64,000 nucleotides of DNA from Nitrospira sp. (GTDB lineage Bacteria; Nitrospirota; Nitrospiria; Nitrospirales; Nitrospiraceae). The stretch spans positions 248,001-312,000 of the forward strand of contig JANDJI010000002.1 in the NCBI GenBank assembly GCA_024331125.1, in the 5' to 3' direction. The position numbers and the translations under genes were made by a program. The number at the start of each line of letters is the position of its first letter. The first letter of the stretch is position 1. The notes under the pieces are model-generated. The model had not been told where the DNA came from. It saw only the letters and a list, made by a program, of their open reading frames with translations, and made no database searches. Below, piece by piece: positions 44,529-54,280 of this stretch.

Positions 44529-45452
44529 ATGGGAGACCGGGTGCAGGAGATCTTAAGTTGGTACGGCAGCGACAATGCCGGCACGAAAACCAATCTCGCC
44601 CGCATGTTGCGATCGGGCAAGCTCGGAGGCACGGGCAAGCTGGTGATTTTGCCGGTCGACCAAGGTTTCGAACATGGGCCGGCGAGAAGTTTCGCGCCCA
44701 ATCCTCCCGGCTATCATCCGCACTATCACTTTCAACTCGCTCTTGACGCCGGCTGTAACGCGTACGCGGCGCCGCTGGGCTTCTTGGAAGCCGGCGCGGC
44801 GGACTTCGCGGGGCAGATTCCGTTGATTCTCAAACTGAACAATCATGACGTCCTGCACGAGGACAAAGACCCGCTTCCCTCCGTGACCGGCGGCGTCAAG
44901 GACGCTCTTCGGTTGGGCTGCTCCGCGGTGGGCTTTACGATCTATCCAGGCTCCGCCCATTGCAACACCATGTACCAACAGTTGCGGGAGATCGCCGCCG
45001 AGGCCAAGGAGCACGGCTTGGCCGTGGTGGTGTGGTCCTATCCGCGCGGCTCCTCGCTGAGCAAGGAAGGCGAGACGGCGATCGACGTGGTGGCCTACGC
45101 GGCTCAAATCGCGGCGCAGCTCGGCGCCCACGTCATCAAGGTCAAGCTGCCGACCGCGCACGTGGAACAGGCCGCCGCCAAAAAAGTCTATGAGTCGGCT
45201 CAGATTCCGATCAAGACGCTGGCGGAGCGGGTGGCGCACGTGGTGCAAAGCGCGTTCAACGGGAGGCGCATCGTGATTTTCTCGGGCGGGGCCAAGAGCG
45301 AGGACAAGAACGTCTTTGAGGAAGTACGGGCGATCCGCGACGGAGGGGGATTCGGCAGCATCATCGGCCGGAATTCGTTCCAGCGACCGAAAGCCGAGGC
45401 GATCGCGTTTCTCCATACGATCATGGATATCTACGCGGGCAAGGTTCAATGA
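44529..45452 (+). CDS. Fructose-bisphosphate aldolase class I (DhnA/archaeal type)
   Basis: 307 residues from ATG 44529, with GGAGGA upstream. Segments LVILPVDQGFEHGP near the start and VIKVKLPTAHVE with the Schiff-base lysine region fit the DhnA-type aldolases, which differ from the common class II enzymes. Condenses the triose phosphates to fructose-1,6-bisphosphate, the substrate of Fbp next door. Confidence 0.92.
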   Translation: MGDRVQEILSWYGSDNAGTKTNLARMLRSGKLGGTGKLVILPVDQGFEHGPARSFAPNPPGYHPHYHFQLALDAGCNAYAAPLGFLEAGAADFAGQIPLILKLNNHDVLHEDKDPLPSVTGGVKDALRLGCSAVGFTIYPGSAHCNTMYQQLREIAAEAKEHGLAVVVWSYPRGSSLSKEGETAIDVVAYAAQIAAQLGAHVIKVKLPTAHVEQAAAKKVYESAQIPIKTLAERVAHVVQSAFNGRRIVIFSGGAKSEDKNVFEEVRAIRDGGGFGSIIGRNSFQRPKAEAIAFLHTIMDIYAGKVQ

Positions 45453-45482
45453 GCGACGGCGGGCGATGAAAGGACGGGGGGT

Positions 45483-47027
45483 ATGATTCAGCCGAATCCG
45501 GAGCGACAGTCTCCGAGGGGAAGCCGAAGCTGGATTCTGGCGGCGGCGTTGATTACGGCGGGGGTGATCATCGGCTTTGTGGTGGCCTCCGATCTCAATT
45601 GGATGCCGACCGGCCACGCGGTTCCCGACACCCCGTCCGCGCCGATGGCCAGGCCGGTCGCGACGGCGCCGCAGCCGATCCTGCCGGGTGGAGGAGGGCA
45701 ATCGTTCGTCGACATCGCCAAGGCAGTGAAGCCCGCGGTCGTGAACATCTACGCGACAAAAACCGGACGGGGAGACGGGCCCCATGCCACGCCGTTTGAT
45801 GATCCGTTCTTCCGCCGATTTTTCGGAGACGAATTTTTCAGGCGGTTCGAGCAGCAGCCGAGAGAGCGGAAAGAACGGGGATTGGGATCCGGCGTCATCG
45901 TGGATTCGAACGGGTTGATCATCACCAACAATCACGTGGTCGGGAAGGCGGAAGATATTCGCGTGACCCTGTCGGACAAGCGGGAGTTCAAGGCCAAGCT
46001 CATCGGGACCGATCCGAAGTCCGACATTGCGGTCGTGCAGATCGACGCGACGGGGTTGCCGGTCGTGCCGTGGGCGGACTCGGACAAGTTGGAGGTCGGT
46101 GAGTTTGTGCTGGCGATCGGCAATCCCTTCGGATTGACTCAAACAGTCACGATGGGGATCGTCAGCGCATTGGGCCGATCCGCGGGTATCGCCGAATATG
46201 AAGATTTCATCCAGACCGACGCAGCGATCAATCCCGGGAATTCAGGGGGGCCCCTCGTCAACGTGCAAGGCGAACTGGTGGGCATCAACACCGCCATCTT
46301 CAGTCAGAGCGGCGGGAACATGGGTATCGGGTTCGCCGTCCCGAGCAACATGGCCAGATCGATCATGCAGCAGCTCGTGCAGACCGGCAGGGTCGTACGG
46401 GGCTGGCTGGGCGTGTCGATTCAAGACCTGACGCCGGAGTTGGCGTCCCAGTTCGGCATCGCCGATACGAAAGGAGTGTTGGTCAGCGACGTGGTGGACG
46501 ACAGCCCGGCCAAGAAGGCGGGGTTCGAGCGGGGCGATGTCATCGTCGAGTACGACGGCAAACCGATGGATTCCCCCACGCATCTTCGCAACGCGGTGGC
46601 GCAGACTCCGGTGGGTAAGAAGGTGGCGGTCAAGATCATTCGCGACAAAAAGCCCAAGACGATGGAATTGACGATCGCGGAGCAGCCGAAATCGATGTCC
46701 CAATCGGGCGGCGACGACGAGGGCGAGGGAGCGACTCCCAGCGGTGTGCTGTCCGGGATCGATGTCCGTGAGTTGAACGACGAGTTGGCCGGACGATACG
46801 GGTTGAAATCCGGCGAGCGCGGTGTCATCGTCGTCAGGGTGAAGCCGGGAAGCGTGGCCGAAGAGCTCGGCGTCCGCGAGGGAGACGTCATCTTGGAAGT
46901 CAACCGCCAGGCGGTGACCTCGCTCAAAACGTACGAGAAAATCATCGGCAAGTTGCCGAAAGACCAAGCGGTGCTGCTCCTTCTGAAACGGCAGGGGCGA
47001 ACGATTTATCTCACGCTTCGTCCCTGA
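45483..47027 (+). CDS. Deg/HtrA family periplasmic serine protease
   Basis: 514 residues. A single hydrophobic segment near 20-40 serves as signal or anchor; the trypsin domain has H151 (TNNHVVG), D181 (KSDIAV) and S254 (GNSGGP); two PDZ domains follow, roughly 270-365 and 415-505. Protease/chaperone for damaged envelope proteins (DegP/DegQ/MucD group). Confidence 0.94.
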   Translation: MIQPNPERQSPRGSRSWILAAALITAGVIIGFVVASDLNWMPTGHAVPDTPSAPMARPVATAPQPILPGGGGQSFVDIAKAVKPAVVNIYATKTGRGDGPHATPFDDPFFRRFFGDEFFRRFEQQPRERKERGLGSGVIVDSNGLIITNNHVVGKAEDIRVTLSDKREFKAKLIGTDPKSDIAVVQIDATGLPVVPWADSDKLEVGEFVLAIGNPFGLTQTVTMGIVSALGRSAGIAEYEDFIQTDAAINPGNSGGPLVNVQGELVGINTAIFSQSGGNMGIGFAVPSNMARSIMQQLVQTGRVVRGWLGVSIQDLTPELASQFGIADTKGVLVSDVVDDSPAKKAGFERGDVIVEYDGKPMDSPTHLRNAVAQTPVGKKVAVKIIRDKKPKTMELTIAEQPKSMSQSGGDDEGEGATPSGVLSGIDVRELNDELAGRYGLKSGERGVIVVRVKPGSVAEELGVREGDVILEVNRQAVTSLKTYEKIIGKLPKDQAVLLLLKRQGRTIYLTLRP

Positions 47028-47033
47028 CTGGCC

Positions 47034-47059
47034 GATGCGTATGCCGGCTGATGCGTATG
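47034..47059 (+). repeat. Short tandem repeat
   Basis: GATGCGTATG occurs at 47034-47043 and again at 47050-47059, a 16-base period, in the gap between the protease and ispD. Could be a binding site or chance; no further evidence. Confidence 0.4.
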
Positions 47060-47092
47060 AAGGTTATCCGGTCCTCTCGTGCGGTTGGCTGA

Positions 47093-47854
47093 ATGAAGTC
47101 GGCGGATGAACCGACGCGACGGACGGATCGAAAGAGCGTTCCGAGCAAGGAGGCTTCGCTCGTCGTTGCCGTCGTTCCGGCGGCGGGCAAGGGGCTGCGC
47201 ATGGGCGGCGCCGTCCCCAAACAGTTTCTTGCCTTGGGCGGAGAGCCGTTGGTCGTTCATTCGCTGCGCGTGTTTGAGGTCTCATCCGTCGTCGATCAGA
47301 TCATCCTGGCGGTTCCTCAAGCCGATCTCGATTATTGCCTGAACCACCTTATTCCCGGTTTCGGTTTTACGAAGATCACCAAGGTGGTGGCCGGAGGCAA
47401 GGAACGCCAGGATTCCGTCCGGCACGCCCTTGAACATGTTCCGGATGAAACGGAGATCGTCGTGGTTCACGACGCCGTTCGTCCGTTTTTGACGGAACGC
47501 ATGGTGAGCGATGCGGTGGAAGCGGCGCGCCGGGTGGGCGGCGCGATCGTGGCGTTGCCGATGAGGGATACCGTCAAGCAGGTGGGAGCGCAGGGCTACG
47601 TCGAGCGAACGGTCGATCGGCGGCCGCTCTGGCTGGCCCAGACGCCGCAAGCGTTCCGATTCGATCGATTGCTCGCGGTCCATCGCAAAGCCCACGCGGA
47701 GGGGGTGCATGCCACCGACGACGCGTTTTTGTTCGAATGGGCAGGGCATCCGGTCGTGGTGGTCGAAGGAAGCGGCGAGAACATCAAGGTCACCAGGCCG
47801 GAGGACATGGTCGTGGGGGAAGCGATTCTGGCGTCGCGGCGGACGAGACGTTAA
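47093..47854 (+). CDS. ispD: 2-C-methyl-D-erythritol 4-phosphate cytidylyltransferase
   Basis: 253 residues. VVPAAGKGLRMGG-x-PKQFL near 27-45 is the CTP-binding loop; VVVHDAVRPF and DDAFLFEW are conserved further on. Third step of the MEP isoprenoid pathway. A 22-residue N-terminal extension precedes the usual start. It lies upstream of ispF, a common pairing. Confidence 0.94.
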   Translation: MKSADEPTRRTDRKSVPSKEASLVVAVVPAAGKGLRMGGAVPKQFLALGGEPLVVHSLRVFEVSSVVDQIILAVPQADLDYCLNHLIPGFGFTKITKVVAGGKERQDSVRHALEHVPDETEIVVVHDAVRPFLTERMVSDAVEAARRVGGAIVALPMRDTVKQVGAQGYVERTVDRRPLWLAQTPQAFRFDRLLAVHRKAHAEGVHATDDAFLFEWAGHPVVVVEGSGENIKVTRPEDMVVGEAILASRRTRR

Positions 47855-47946
47855 CCGCTGAACGACGATCGGCAACCGTCGAAGGACGTCCTTTCGATCT
47901 TGGCCTACGATCGGCGATTGATGAGTGACGCTTAACGAGGAGATCT

Positions 47947-48420
47947 ATGAGAATCGGTTACGGCTACGACGTGCATCCGTTGGGGCCGGGACGGAAGTTG
48001 ATTTTGGGCGGGATCGAGATTTCCCACGGCCAAGGATTACTGGGCCACTCGGACAGCGACGTCCTGGTGCACGCGGTGTGCGACGCGTTGCTGGGCGCCA
48101 TGGGCGAAGGCGATCTCGGCCGGCATTTTCCCAGTTCCGATCCCCGCTATAAGGATATTTCCAGCTTGAAACTTTTGGAGGACGTCGCCGATAAACTCAA
48201 GGCCAAGGGCTATCGGGTCGCGAATATCGACAGTGTCATCGTCGCCCAGGCGCCGAGGCTGGCCGGTCATTTATCCGCCATGGCGAAACGACTGGCCGAG
48301 ACGCTGGGGATCGAACCGGCTTTGGTCAATGTCAAGGTGAAGAGCGGCGAAGGCCTCGATTCGGTGGGGAAAGAGGAAAGCATGGTCGCCCACGCGGTGT
48401 GTTTGATCGTGCCGGCCTGA
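47947..48420 (+). CDS. ispF: 2-C-methyl-D-erythritol 2,4-cyclodiphosphate synthase
   Basis: 157 residues. [21 protein letters not shown] places the metal ligands D8 and H10; [19 protein letters not shown] has the third (H42). Makes the cyclic diphosphate in the MEP pathway from the product of the IspD/IspE steps. GAGGAG ribosome site just upstream. Confidence 0.95.
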   Translation: MRIGYGYDVHPLGPGRKLILGGIEISHGQGLLGHSDSDVLVHAVCDALLGAMGEGDLGRHFPSSDPRYKDISSLKLLEDVADKLKAKGYRVANIDSVIVAQAPRLAGHLSAMAKRLAETLGIEPALVNVKVKSGEGLDSVGKEESMVAHAVCLIVPA

Positions 48421-48439
48421 GCGACGTAGGATATGGGGC

Positions 48440-49087
48440 ATGCGCAAAACAGTGCAAATGATTCGCCAAGACCTCCAAGCCGTTTTCGATCGAGACCCGG
48501 CGGCGACCAGCCGCTGGGAGGTCGTGCTGACCTACGCCGGATTTCACGCGCTGCTCGCCTATCGCATCGCCCACTGGCTTCAGGCGCACGGCGTGCCGTT
48601 CCTGCCGCGCTTCATTTCACAGGTGGCCCGCTGGCTGACCGGGATCGAGATCCATCCTTCCGCCAAGATCGGCACGGGCTTTTTCATCGACCACGGCATG
48701 GGCGTGGTCATCGGCGAAACCGCGGAGATCGGAGACTACGTCACTCTCTTTCAGGGTGTCACGCTCGGCGGAACGGGCAAAGAGCGGGGCAAGCGCCATC
48801 CCACGATCGGTAATCACGTCGTCGTTGGCGCGGGCGCCAAGATTCTGGGAGCGATCAAGATCGGCGACAACGTCAAGATCGGAGCGAATTCCGTGGTTCT
48901 GAAGAACGTCCCGGCCAACTCGACTGTTATCGGAGTGCCGGCTCGTATCATCAAGTCTCAAGGTGAACGGCTGCCCGATGCAACGATGGATCACACCAAC
49001 ATTCCGGACCCCATCAGCGATCGGTTTGTCGCCTTGGAGCAGGAACTGATCGAACTGCGTAAGAAACTGGAAAACCGCGATTCGTGA
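48440..49087 (+). CDS. cysE: Serine O-acetyltransferase
   Basis: 215 residues, short form. N-terminal helical part ([24 protein letters not shown]), then left-handed beta-helix hexapeptides: [29 protein letters not shown] with the catalytic His/Asp. Makes O-acetylserine for cysteine synthesis in the cytoplasm. Confidence 0.93.
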   Translation: MRKTVQMIRQDLQAVFDRDPAATSRWEVVLTYAGFHALLAYRIAHWLQAHGVPFLPRFISQVARWLTGIEIHPSAKIGTGFFIDHGMGVVIGETAEIGDYVTLFQGVTLGGTGKERGKRHPTIGNHVVVGAGAKILGAIKIGDNVKIGANSVVLKNVPANSTVIGVPARIIKSQGERLPDATMDHTNIPDPISDRFVALEQELIELRKKLENRDS

Positions 49088-49185
49088 TGGCCCAGATGTA
49101 GCCGAGTTTATTCCTTCCCCCTTCCCCCTTTCGTTCAGTGTCCGGTTGAACGCAGAAACCTGCCGCCGTTCACCTGCCTTCCGGT

Positions 49186-49947
49186 TTATTGTTCCGTCGT
49201 TTCCGACGCGTCTTCATAATCGACTCGCACGAGAAAGAGCCCGTTTGGCGGCGCGGTCCTGCCGGCTGAAGAACGGTCGCGCGCGTTCAGAATCAATTCG
49301 ACGGTTTCTGGCGAACGTTTGCCCAATCCGACTTCGACCAACGTGCCGACGATGGAACGGACCATCTGTTTGAGAAACCGGTCGGCATAGGCCTCGATTC
49401 TGAGCCGGTGTCCATCTCGGATGACGGCCAGCCGTTTGAGACGGCAGACGGGATCGTCGTTATCGGTCGGTTGAGTTTGGAACGAGGAGAAATCATGTTC
49501 TCCGATCAGGCTCGCGGCGGCGCGGCCCATGCCGGCCTCGTCCAGCGGTTTTCGAATGTGCCAACAAAACAGTCGATCGAGAGCCGGCCGCTCCGATCGA
49601 TTGAGAATGCGATATTCGTACAGTTTCCCGGTGGCCGAATAACGGGCGTGGAACGTGTCCGGCATGATCTCTGCCGCCAGCACGGTGATCGCGTCCGGCA
49701 GGTGGGCGTTGAGCGCCCGGACCCAATCGCGAGGCGTCAGGTTCCGTTCAACACGGAAGCCGGCCACTTGTCCGAGAGCATGGACGCCCGCGTCCGTCCT
49801 GCCGGCGCCGATGACCGGCACTTTGGCTTGGGCGACGCGTTCGACGGCGGTTTCTACCGCTTCTTGAATCGTGGGCCGGTCCGGTTGGCGCTGCCATCCC
49901 GAATAGGCCGAGCCGTCATATTCGAGAATCAGTTTAACGACGGGCAT
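49186..49947 (-). CDS. truA: tRNA pseudouridine synthase A
   Basis: 253 residues. GAGRTDAGVHALGQVAGF gives the catalytic D52. Modifies U38-40 in tRNA anticodon arms. Full length, convergent to cysE with a 98-base gap containing a pyrimidine-rich run but no clear terminator. Confidence 0.94.
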   Translation of the reverse strand: MPVVKLILEYDGSAYSGWQRQPDRPTIQEAVETAVERVAQAKVPVIGAGRTDAGVHALGQVAGFRVERNLTPRDWVRALNAHLPDAITVLAAEIMPDTFHARYSATGKLYEYRILNRSERPALDRLFCWHIRKPLDEAGMGRAAASLIGEHDFSSFQTQPTDNDDPVCRLKRLAVIRDGHRLRIEAYADRFLKQMVRSIVGTLVEVGLGKRSPETVELILNARDRSSAGRTAPPNGLFLVRVDYEDASETTEQ

Positions 49948-49974
49948 GGAGGTCCGCCGATGAGTCCGTGCCGG

Positions 49975-51267
49975 TCATCGGGCGCCGTTTCCATTGGCGG
50001 CAAGGAACGACGTGATTCCCTTGTAGAGCGACAGGGCTACGTCGTGGAGGTAGGCCGGTTGCCGAAGCAAACGTTCTTCGTCCGGGTTGGAGATAAAGGC
50101 GATCTCGGCCAAAATGCTCGGCATGGTCGTGAAGCGCAGGACATAAAAAGGAGCGGTCTTGACGCCGTGATCGTGGATCGAATATCGGCGACTCATGTGC
50201 GCGATCAGGGACTCTTTGGCGGTCCACGCGAGATCGAGCGAAGACTCGATTTTTTTCGTCGTCAACAGGTCGGCGACCAGATACTCCCAGCCGACGCCGG
50301 TGCTGTTGAGCGGCGTGCCGTTCTCGCGCGCCGCCACTTCAAGCGCTCGTTGATCCTTGGCCTCTCCGAAGTGGTAGATCTCGACGCCCTTGACGTGATG
50401 TGAAGGGTGCGAGTTGACGTGGATGGATACGAACAAGTCGGCGTTATGACTGTTGGCGAACTTGGCCCGCTCTTCAAGTTCGACGAACACGTCTCGATCT
50501 CTCGTCATAAGCACTCGCAGGTTGGGCTGCTTGCTCAACAAGTCGCGGAGACTCAATCCGACCTTCAAGGTAATGTCTTTTTCTTCCGTGTGCCGAAGGC
50601 CCTTCGCTCCCATATCTTTTCCCCCATGACCGGGATCGATCACGATGGTTGTATGGCCCTTCGGCGGAGGAACAATAGGTTGAGGAGGAAGATCGACCGA
50701 GGGCTGCGCCGTTGCGTGATCTTCAGTCGGTGGAGCGGAAGGCGATTCGCCCAGAGGGACGACGTCGATGACGAGACGATCGGGATTCGACAGGGTAAAT
50801 TGTTTGTAGGCACGCAGTCCGCTGAGGGAAAACGAGACGGAAACGGTGGGTCCCTCCGCCTGGGTGACGGTAAAGAGCGGCGGCAAGGAGCCGTTGTCGG
50901 CCTTGGCCTTGGCGGATCGGCTCATCGCGGCGTTGGGAAGCGAAATCACGACCTGTTCCAGGTTCGGCACGCGACGCTCGGTCGGTTGAATCTGCCGATC
51001 GAGATCCAGCACCAACCTGGTTTTCTCCCGCGTGCTCCAGGCGCGAAGGTTATGGACGGTGGCGGGGGCCAGAGCGGCGGGAGCGCTCTTGACCTTGGGC
51101 GTTTTCGTGGACGTCAAGGGGCGGGAGGGAGGAGGACGGTCGTTCGGCGGCGCGGCAAGGAGCAAGGAGATGGGAGCCGTCATCTCGGCGGCGGTCACCG
51201 CGCAAACACCCATGATGACCGTCTTGACCCATGTGGCAAAGGAACGATGTTCCCTATAAAATCGCAT
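49975..51267 (-). CDS. amiC: N-acetylmuramoyl-L-alanine amidase (AMIN plus Amidase_3)
   Basis: 430 residues. An N-terminal hydrophobic export segment near 15-37, an AMIN domain about 65-175, then the zinc amidase domain: TIVIDPGHGGKDMGAKG with the first ligand near 219, and SIHVNSHPSHHVKG, further on ALSLYKGITSFL. Cleaves septal peptidoglycan in the periplasm. Lies upstream of truA on the - strand and is driven by the promoter at 51295-51324. Confidence 0.92.
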   Translation of the reverse strand: MRFYREHRSFATWVKTVIMGVCAVTAAEMTAPISLLLAAPPNDRPPPSRPLTSTKTPKVKSAPAALAPATVHNLRAWSTREKTRLVLDLDRQIQPTERRVPNLEQVVISLPNAAMSRSAKAKADNGSLPPLFTVTQAEGPTVSVSFSLSGLRAYKQFTLSNPDRLVIDVVPLGESPSAPPTEDHATAQPSVDLPPQPIVPPPKGHTTIVIDPGHGGKDMGAKGLRHTEEKDITLKVGLSLRDLLSKQPNLRVLMTRDRDVFVELEERAKFANSHNADLFVSIHVNSHPSHHVKGVEIYHFGEAKDQRALEVAARENGTPLNSTGVGWEYLVADLLTTKKIESSLDLAWTAKESLIAHMSRRYSIHDHGVKTAPFYVLRFTTMPSILAEIAFISNPDEERLLRQPAYLHDVALSLYKGITSFLAANGNGAR

Positions 51268-51294
51268 GAGAGGCTTGATGGGGAAGCGTAGCCA

Positions 51295-51324
51295 ACTATT
51301 CTCAGAAGCGTTTCATCTTGTCAA
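51295..51324 (-). promoter_or_regulatory. amiC promoter
   Basis: On the - strand, a perfect TTGACA (51319-51324) is followed after 18 bases by AATAGT (51295-51300). Start of transcription is expected about 20 bases before the amiC start codon. Confidence 0.55.
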
Positions 51325-51390
51325 GGAGTTGGAAAGTTTTCCTACAAAAAGCCGCCGCTCGCGGTCTTGGATGAGGGGGCCGGTGACGTT

Positions 51391-51909
51391 GTGAGCACGC
51401 ACCTGATCATTGATGGATACAACCTCTTGGGCGCGATGTGGGGCCTTTCGGACAGGCTGGAATCCGCTCGTGAGGACTTACTGGAATCATTGGCGGCGTA
51501 TCGCCATCGGAGACAGCATGCCATGACGGTGGTGTTTGACGGGTGGCGGCATGACCGACCGGTCGAACAGCATGAGCGCTACGGCGGCATCGACGTCATC
51601 TATTCCAAGCGCGGAGAAAAGGCCGATCAAGTGATCCAACGGCTGGCGCGCCATTATGGCAGAGACTGCGCGGTGGTGACCTCGGATCGCGAGATCATCC
51701 ACGTGGCGCGATCGCACGGCGCGTTCATCCTGGAGGCTCGGGAATTTGCGGCCAAGCTGTATGGCCAGCCTGCCGGCGGCATGGTCCCATACAAAGAATT
51801 GGATAGCGGAGAGGATGAGCGGCGGGGCCGGGGACCGGAGAAAAAAGGGAACCCTCGAAAGCTGCCGAAAGCGGAACGGCGGCGGCAGCATCAGCTTAAG
51901 CGGTTTTGA
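51391..51909 (+). CDS. NYN-domain (YacP/Rae1-like) nuclease
   Basis: 172 residues from GTG 51391; TTG 51367 is possible. THLIIDGYNLLGAM at the start, VVFDGWRHD, IYSKRGEKADQVI and VVTSDREI give the conserved acidic residues of the PIN-like NYN fold. Basic, Arg/Lys-rich C-terminus. Relatives cleave mRNA on ribosomes. Convergent with tatD, overlapping it by 14 bases. Confidence 0.82.
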   Translation: MSTHLIIDGYNLLGAMWGLSDRLESAREDLLESLAAYRHRRQHAMTVVFDGWRHDRPVEQHERYGGIDVIYSKRGEKADQVIQRLARHYGRDCAVVTSDREIIHVARSHGAFILEAREFAAKLYGQPAGGMVPYKELDSGEDERRGRGPEKKGNPRKLPKAERRRQHQLKRF

Positions 51910-52666
51910 ACAGGCGCTTGGCGTTTTCAGTCGTGCGGAATCCGATGTCCGTCGGAGACAAAGTCCCATGAATCGCCGCGAGTTTGTCGGCTACGTGGGC
52001 GAGATAGGCGGGCTCGTTCCGTTTCCCGCGATAAGGGACCGGCGCAAGGTAAGGACAATCCGTCTCAATCAACAGCCGGTCCAAAGGAACGGTCTTGGCG
52101 ATCTCCCGCAACATGGCTGCGTTCTGAAACGTCACGATGCCGGAAAACGACAGATAGAATCCAAGATCGAGCGCGTCCTTAGCCAGCCACGCATCTCCTG
52201 AAAAACAGTGAAACACCCCGCCGACTTCCGACGCCCGTTCTTCTCGTAAAATCGCGATCGTGTCCTCTTGCGCTTCCCTCGTATGGATGATGACCGGCAG
52301 CTTGAGTTCGCGGGCGAGTTGCACCTGCTCGCGGAACCGGTCCCGCTGTTCCTTGGGCGACGAGTGGTTGTAGTGATAATCGAGGCCGATTTCCCCATAG
52401 GCCACGACTTTCTTGTGCCGCGCCAGCCGGAGGAGTTCGTCATACCAGCCATCGGCGATGTGCCGGACTTCGTGGGGATGGACTCCAATAGCCGCGTAGA
52501 CTGAATCATATTGATCGGCGAGAGCGACGGCGGCTCGGCTGGATGAAAGATCACAGCCGATCGTGACAAAGGCTTCGACCCCGGCCTCACGCGCGCGGGC
52601 CATCACGGCATCACGGTCGCTGTCATACCGGACGTCATCGAGATGAGTGTGGGTGTCGAAAAACAT
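51896..52666 (-). CDS. tatD: TatD family metal-dependent hydrolase
   Basis: 256 residues. MFFDTHTHLDDVRYD has the first His pair; GEIGLDYHYNHS, VIIHTREA, VFHCFSGD and LIETDCPYLAPVPYRGKRNEP are the remaining metal and substrate motifs. Deoxyribonuclease or related hydrolase in the cytoplasm. Confidence 0.93.
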   Translation of the reverse strand: MFFDTHTHLDDVRYDSDRDAVMARAREAGVEAFVTIGCDLSSSRAAVALADQYDSVYAAIGVHPHEVRHIADGWYDELLRLARHKKVVAYGEIGLDYHYNHSSPKEQRDRFREQVQLARELKLPVIIHTREAQEDTIAILREERASEVGGVFHCFSGDAWLAKDALDLGFYLSFSGIVTFQNAAMLREIAKTVPLDRLLIETDCPYLAPVPYRGKRNEPAYLAHVADKLAAIHGTLSPTDIGFRTTENAKRLFKTA

Positions 52667-52938
52667 GACGCCATCGTAGCACGGCCCGCTGTGCGGGAAA
52701 AAGAGCGAGGTTGGTTCGCAAGAGGGTGAGAGCAGTAAGGTCTTCTCCCGGACCGCTCACAAGATGACAGGGAAACCGCCGCCGTGGATGAACATCGGCT
52801 GCAGCGACTGCTGATCGGCCGGTGCAAGCCGCTCATAAAAATTTCCTCGCCGGATGGAAGACCTCCCAGTACGCTCCCGCGCAGTGAGGTCGGGTCGTGC
52901 ACGTTCTCCTGGTGAGACAACGCGTGCCGGCCCTGTTG

Positions 52939-52957
52939 CCGTGGCAGGAAGCCACGG
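52939..52957 (+). other. Hairpin in the leader of the PEP-CTERM gene
   Basis: CCGTGGC (52939-52945), 5-base loop, GCCACGG (52951-52957): a perfect 7-base stem about 30 bases before the start codon. No T-run. It could affect translation or mark a regulator site; it does not resemble a standard Zur box. Confidence 0.4.
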
Positions 52958-52989
52958 CGAACATCCAACCATGTATCAAGGAGGTCGTT

Positions 52990-53853
52990 ATGTGGAATTG
53001 GTTTGAACGGGAGCGAAGCAGGGGGGTGGGACGAGGTATCGCGGCCCTTACGCTGGGGTTGGCGCTGGCCCAGGGCGTCGAGTCGCAGGCGGTCGAGTAT
53101 TATGTCGGCCTCGATGGGCGAGAGGTGATTCCCACCGGCACCTATGCGGGATTGACCAATCCGAACTATGGGCGGCTCACGTTCTTGTATGCCCATCTGA
53201 ACGAAACAGATCCGACGAGGAACCATTACCACGGAATCGGGGCCTACAGTTACAGTGGACCAGCCGATTCGCCCGTGATCAATCCGACGAATGCCAATAA
53301 CCGGATTCCCGAGGCCTATACGGCGCAGCCACCCTTGCCCCTCTTCCCGGGTGAAGGAGTCCATGCCGGCCTCTGGGTCAGCCGGCCGGTTTCCGGCCTG
53401 GAATACAGTCTGTTGGAATGGGCCCCCACCGACCGGATCAGTGATGCCGAGCCAGGATCGCCGGAACACTATCTCTTCAACAGTTCCGGCGGACGATGGA
53501 CACAATCACTGGAAGGGACCAGACTGGCCCTCCAGGCCATCGGGCTGACGCCCGGCCTTCGGGTGATGGACCAGACCGGTGCTACGATTTTCACCGGTCC
53601 TGGGCAAACCTATGTGCTGGGTGAGGGAGATCGATTCTCGTTCTTTCCCACGTTCTATACCTTGGTGGCGGAGGATTCCCGCTATACGGCATCGTTCCGG
53701 TTGATCGATCTCAATGGCCGCGTTGGAGACAGCGGCATCTTTCATGTTGATTTCAGGCCTGTGCCCTTGCCTGCGGCGGTGTGGCTGATGGGGGCGGGGC
53801 TGGCGTCGCTTGGCCTGCTGGCCAGACGAGGGTCGTCGCGCGACAAGGGGTAA
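52990..53853 (+). CDS. PEP-CTERM protein resembling the all3515 Zur-repressed family
   Basis: 287 residues from ATG 52990 (GGAGG 5 bases upstream). An N-terminal signal segment ends near residue 34; the mature part has YYVGLDG, GTYAGLTNPNYGRLTFLYAH, NHYHGIGAYSY, NPTNANNRIPE and YLFNSSGGRW, a pattern I associate with the all3515 family repressed by Zur in cyanobacteria. The C-terminus VPLPAAVWLMGAGLASLGLLARR is a PEP-CTERM-type sorting signal, so it should be processed by an exosortase. Role in zinc limitation is inferred from the family and the His-rich neighbour. Confidence 0.72.
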   Translation: MWNWFERERSRGVGRGIAALTLGLALAQGVESQAVEYYVGLDGREVIPTGTYAGLTNPNYGRLTFLYAHLNETDPTRNHYHGIGAYSYSGPADSPVINPTNANNRIPEAYTAQPPLPLFPGEGVHAGLWVSRPVSGLEYSLLEWAPTDRISDAEPGSPEHYLFNSSGGRWTQSLEGTRLALQAIGLTPGLRVMDQTGATIFTGPGQTYVLGEGDRFSFFPTFYTLVAEDSRYTASFRLIDLNGRVGDSGIFHVDFRPVPLPAAVWLMGAGLASLGLLARRGSSRDKG

Positions 53854-53876
53854 GGGAACAGTTCAGCATAGGAAAA

Positions 53877-53912
53877 CCGATGGGCCTTGGCTTCACGTCA
53901 AGGCTCCATCGG
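53877..53912 (+). terminator. Hairpin after the PEP-CTERM gene
   Basis: CCGATGG plus CCTTG on the left pair with CAAGG plus CCATCGG on the right (53877-53912), with a 9-base loop and a small bulge. It follows the stop by 24 bases. The T-run is poor, so factor-independent termination is only possible. Confidence 0.45.
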
Positions 53913-54202
53913 GTTCTCGACAATAATCACTTCTTCCTGCTTGCTCAGCCGCACATTGGCCTTGGCATGGGCTATGGAGGGTTAGCCCGGCACCTTAATT
54001 CCTTCTGCGCTGTCTGTGGAAGCGGCGAGTTTTCTCTACGGGGGGCCGGCCGATTTCGTCCCGACGTTACATGGGCACATAGGGATACCCGAGGGGGTAG
54101 CAATTTACGACGATGATTGCCGGTATGGTCACCATCGTGCTGTTGACCCTCTTGCTACGTTTCCAGCACCATCGGGACGGATGAAAATCGCGAGAGAAGC
54201 GA
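53913..54202. other. Gap without recognised gene
   Basis: No open frame here has a ribosome site or a known motif on either strand. It separates the PEP-CTERM gene from the convergent His-rich gene. Confidence 0.5.
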
Positions 54203-54243
54203 CCCCTGACCATTGATGACCCAGAGAAAAAGGTGGTCAGGGG
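54203..54243 (-). terminator. Long hairpin downstream of the His-rich gene
   Basis: CCCCTGACCA (54203-54212) and TGGTCAGGGG (54234-54243) form a perfect 10-base stem with a 21-base loop, 37 bases past the stop of the - strand His-rich gene. Placement suggests a transcription end or an RNA-stabilising structure; no clear T-run. Confidence 0.45.
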
Positions 54244-54280
54244 GCTGAGTGGACCAAACCCTGTCGGGCATCAAACCGTT

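Noticed and set aside
44553..46142. 529-codon open frame on the - strand
   Set aside because: Antisense to the aldolase and Deg protease genes; Arg/His-rich composition typical of shadow frames.
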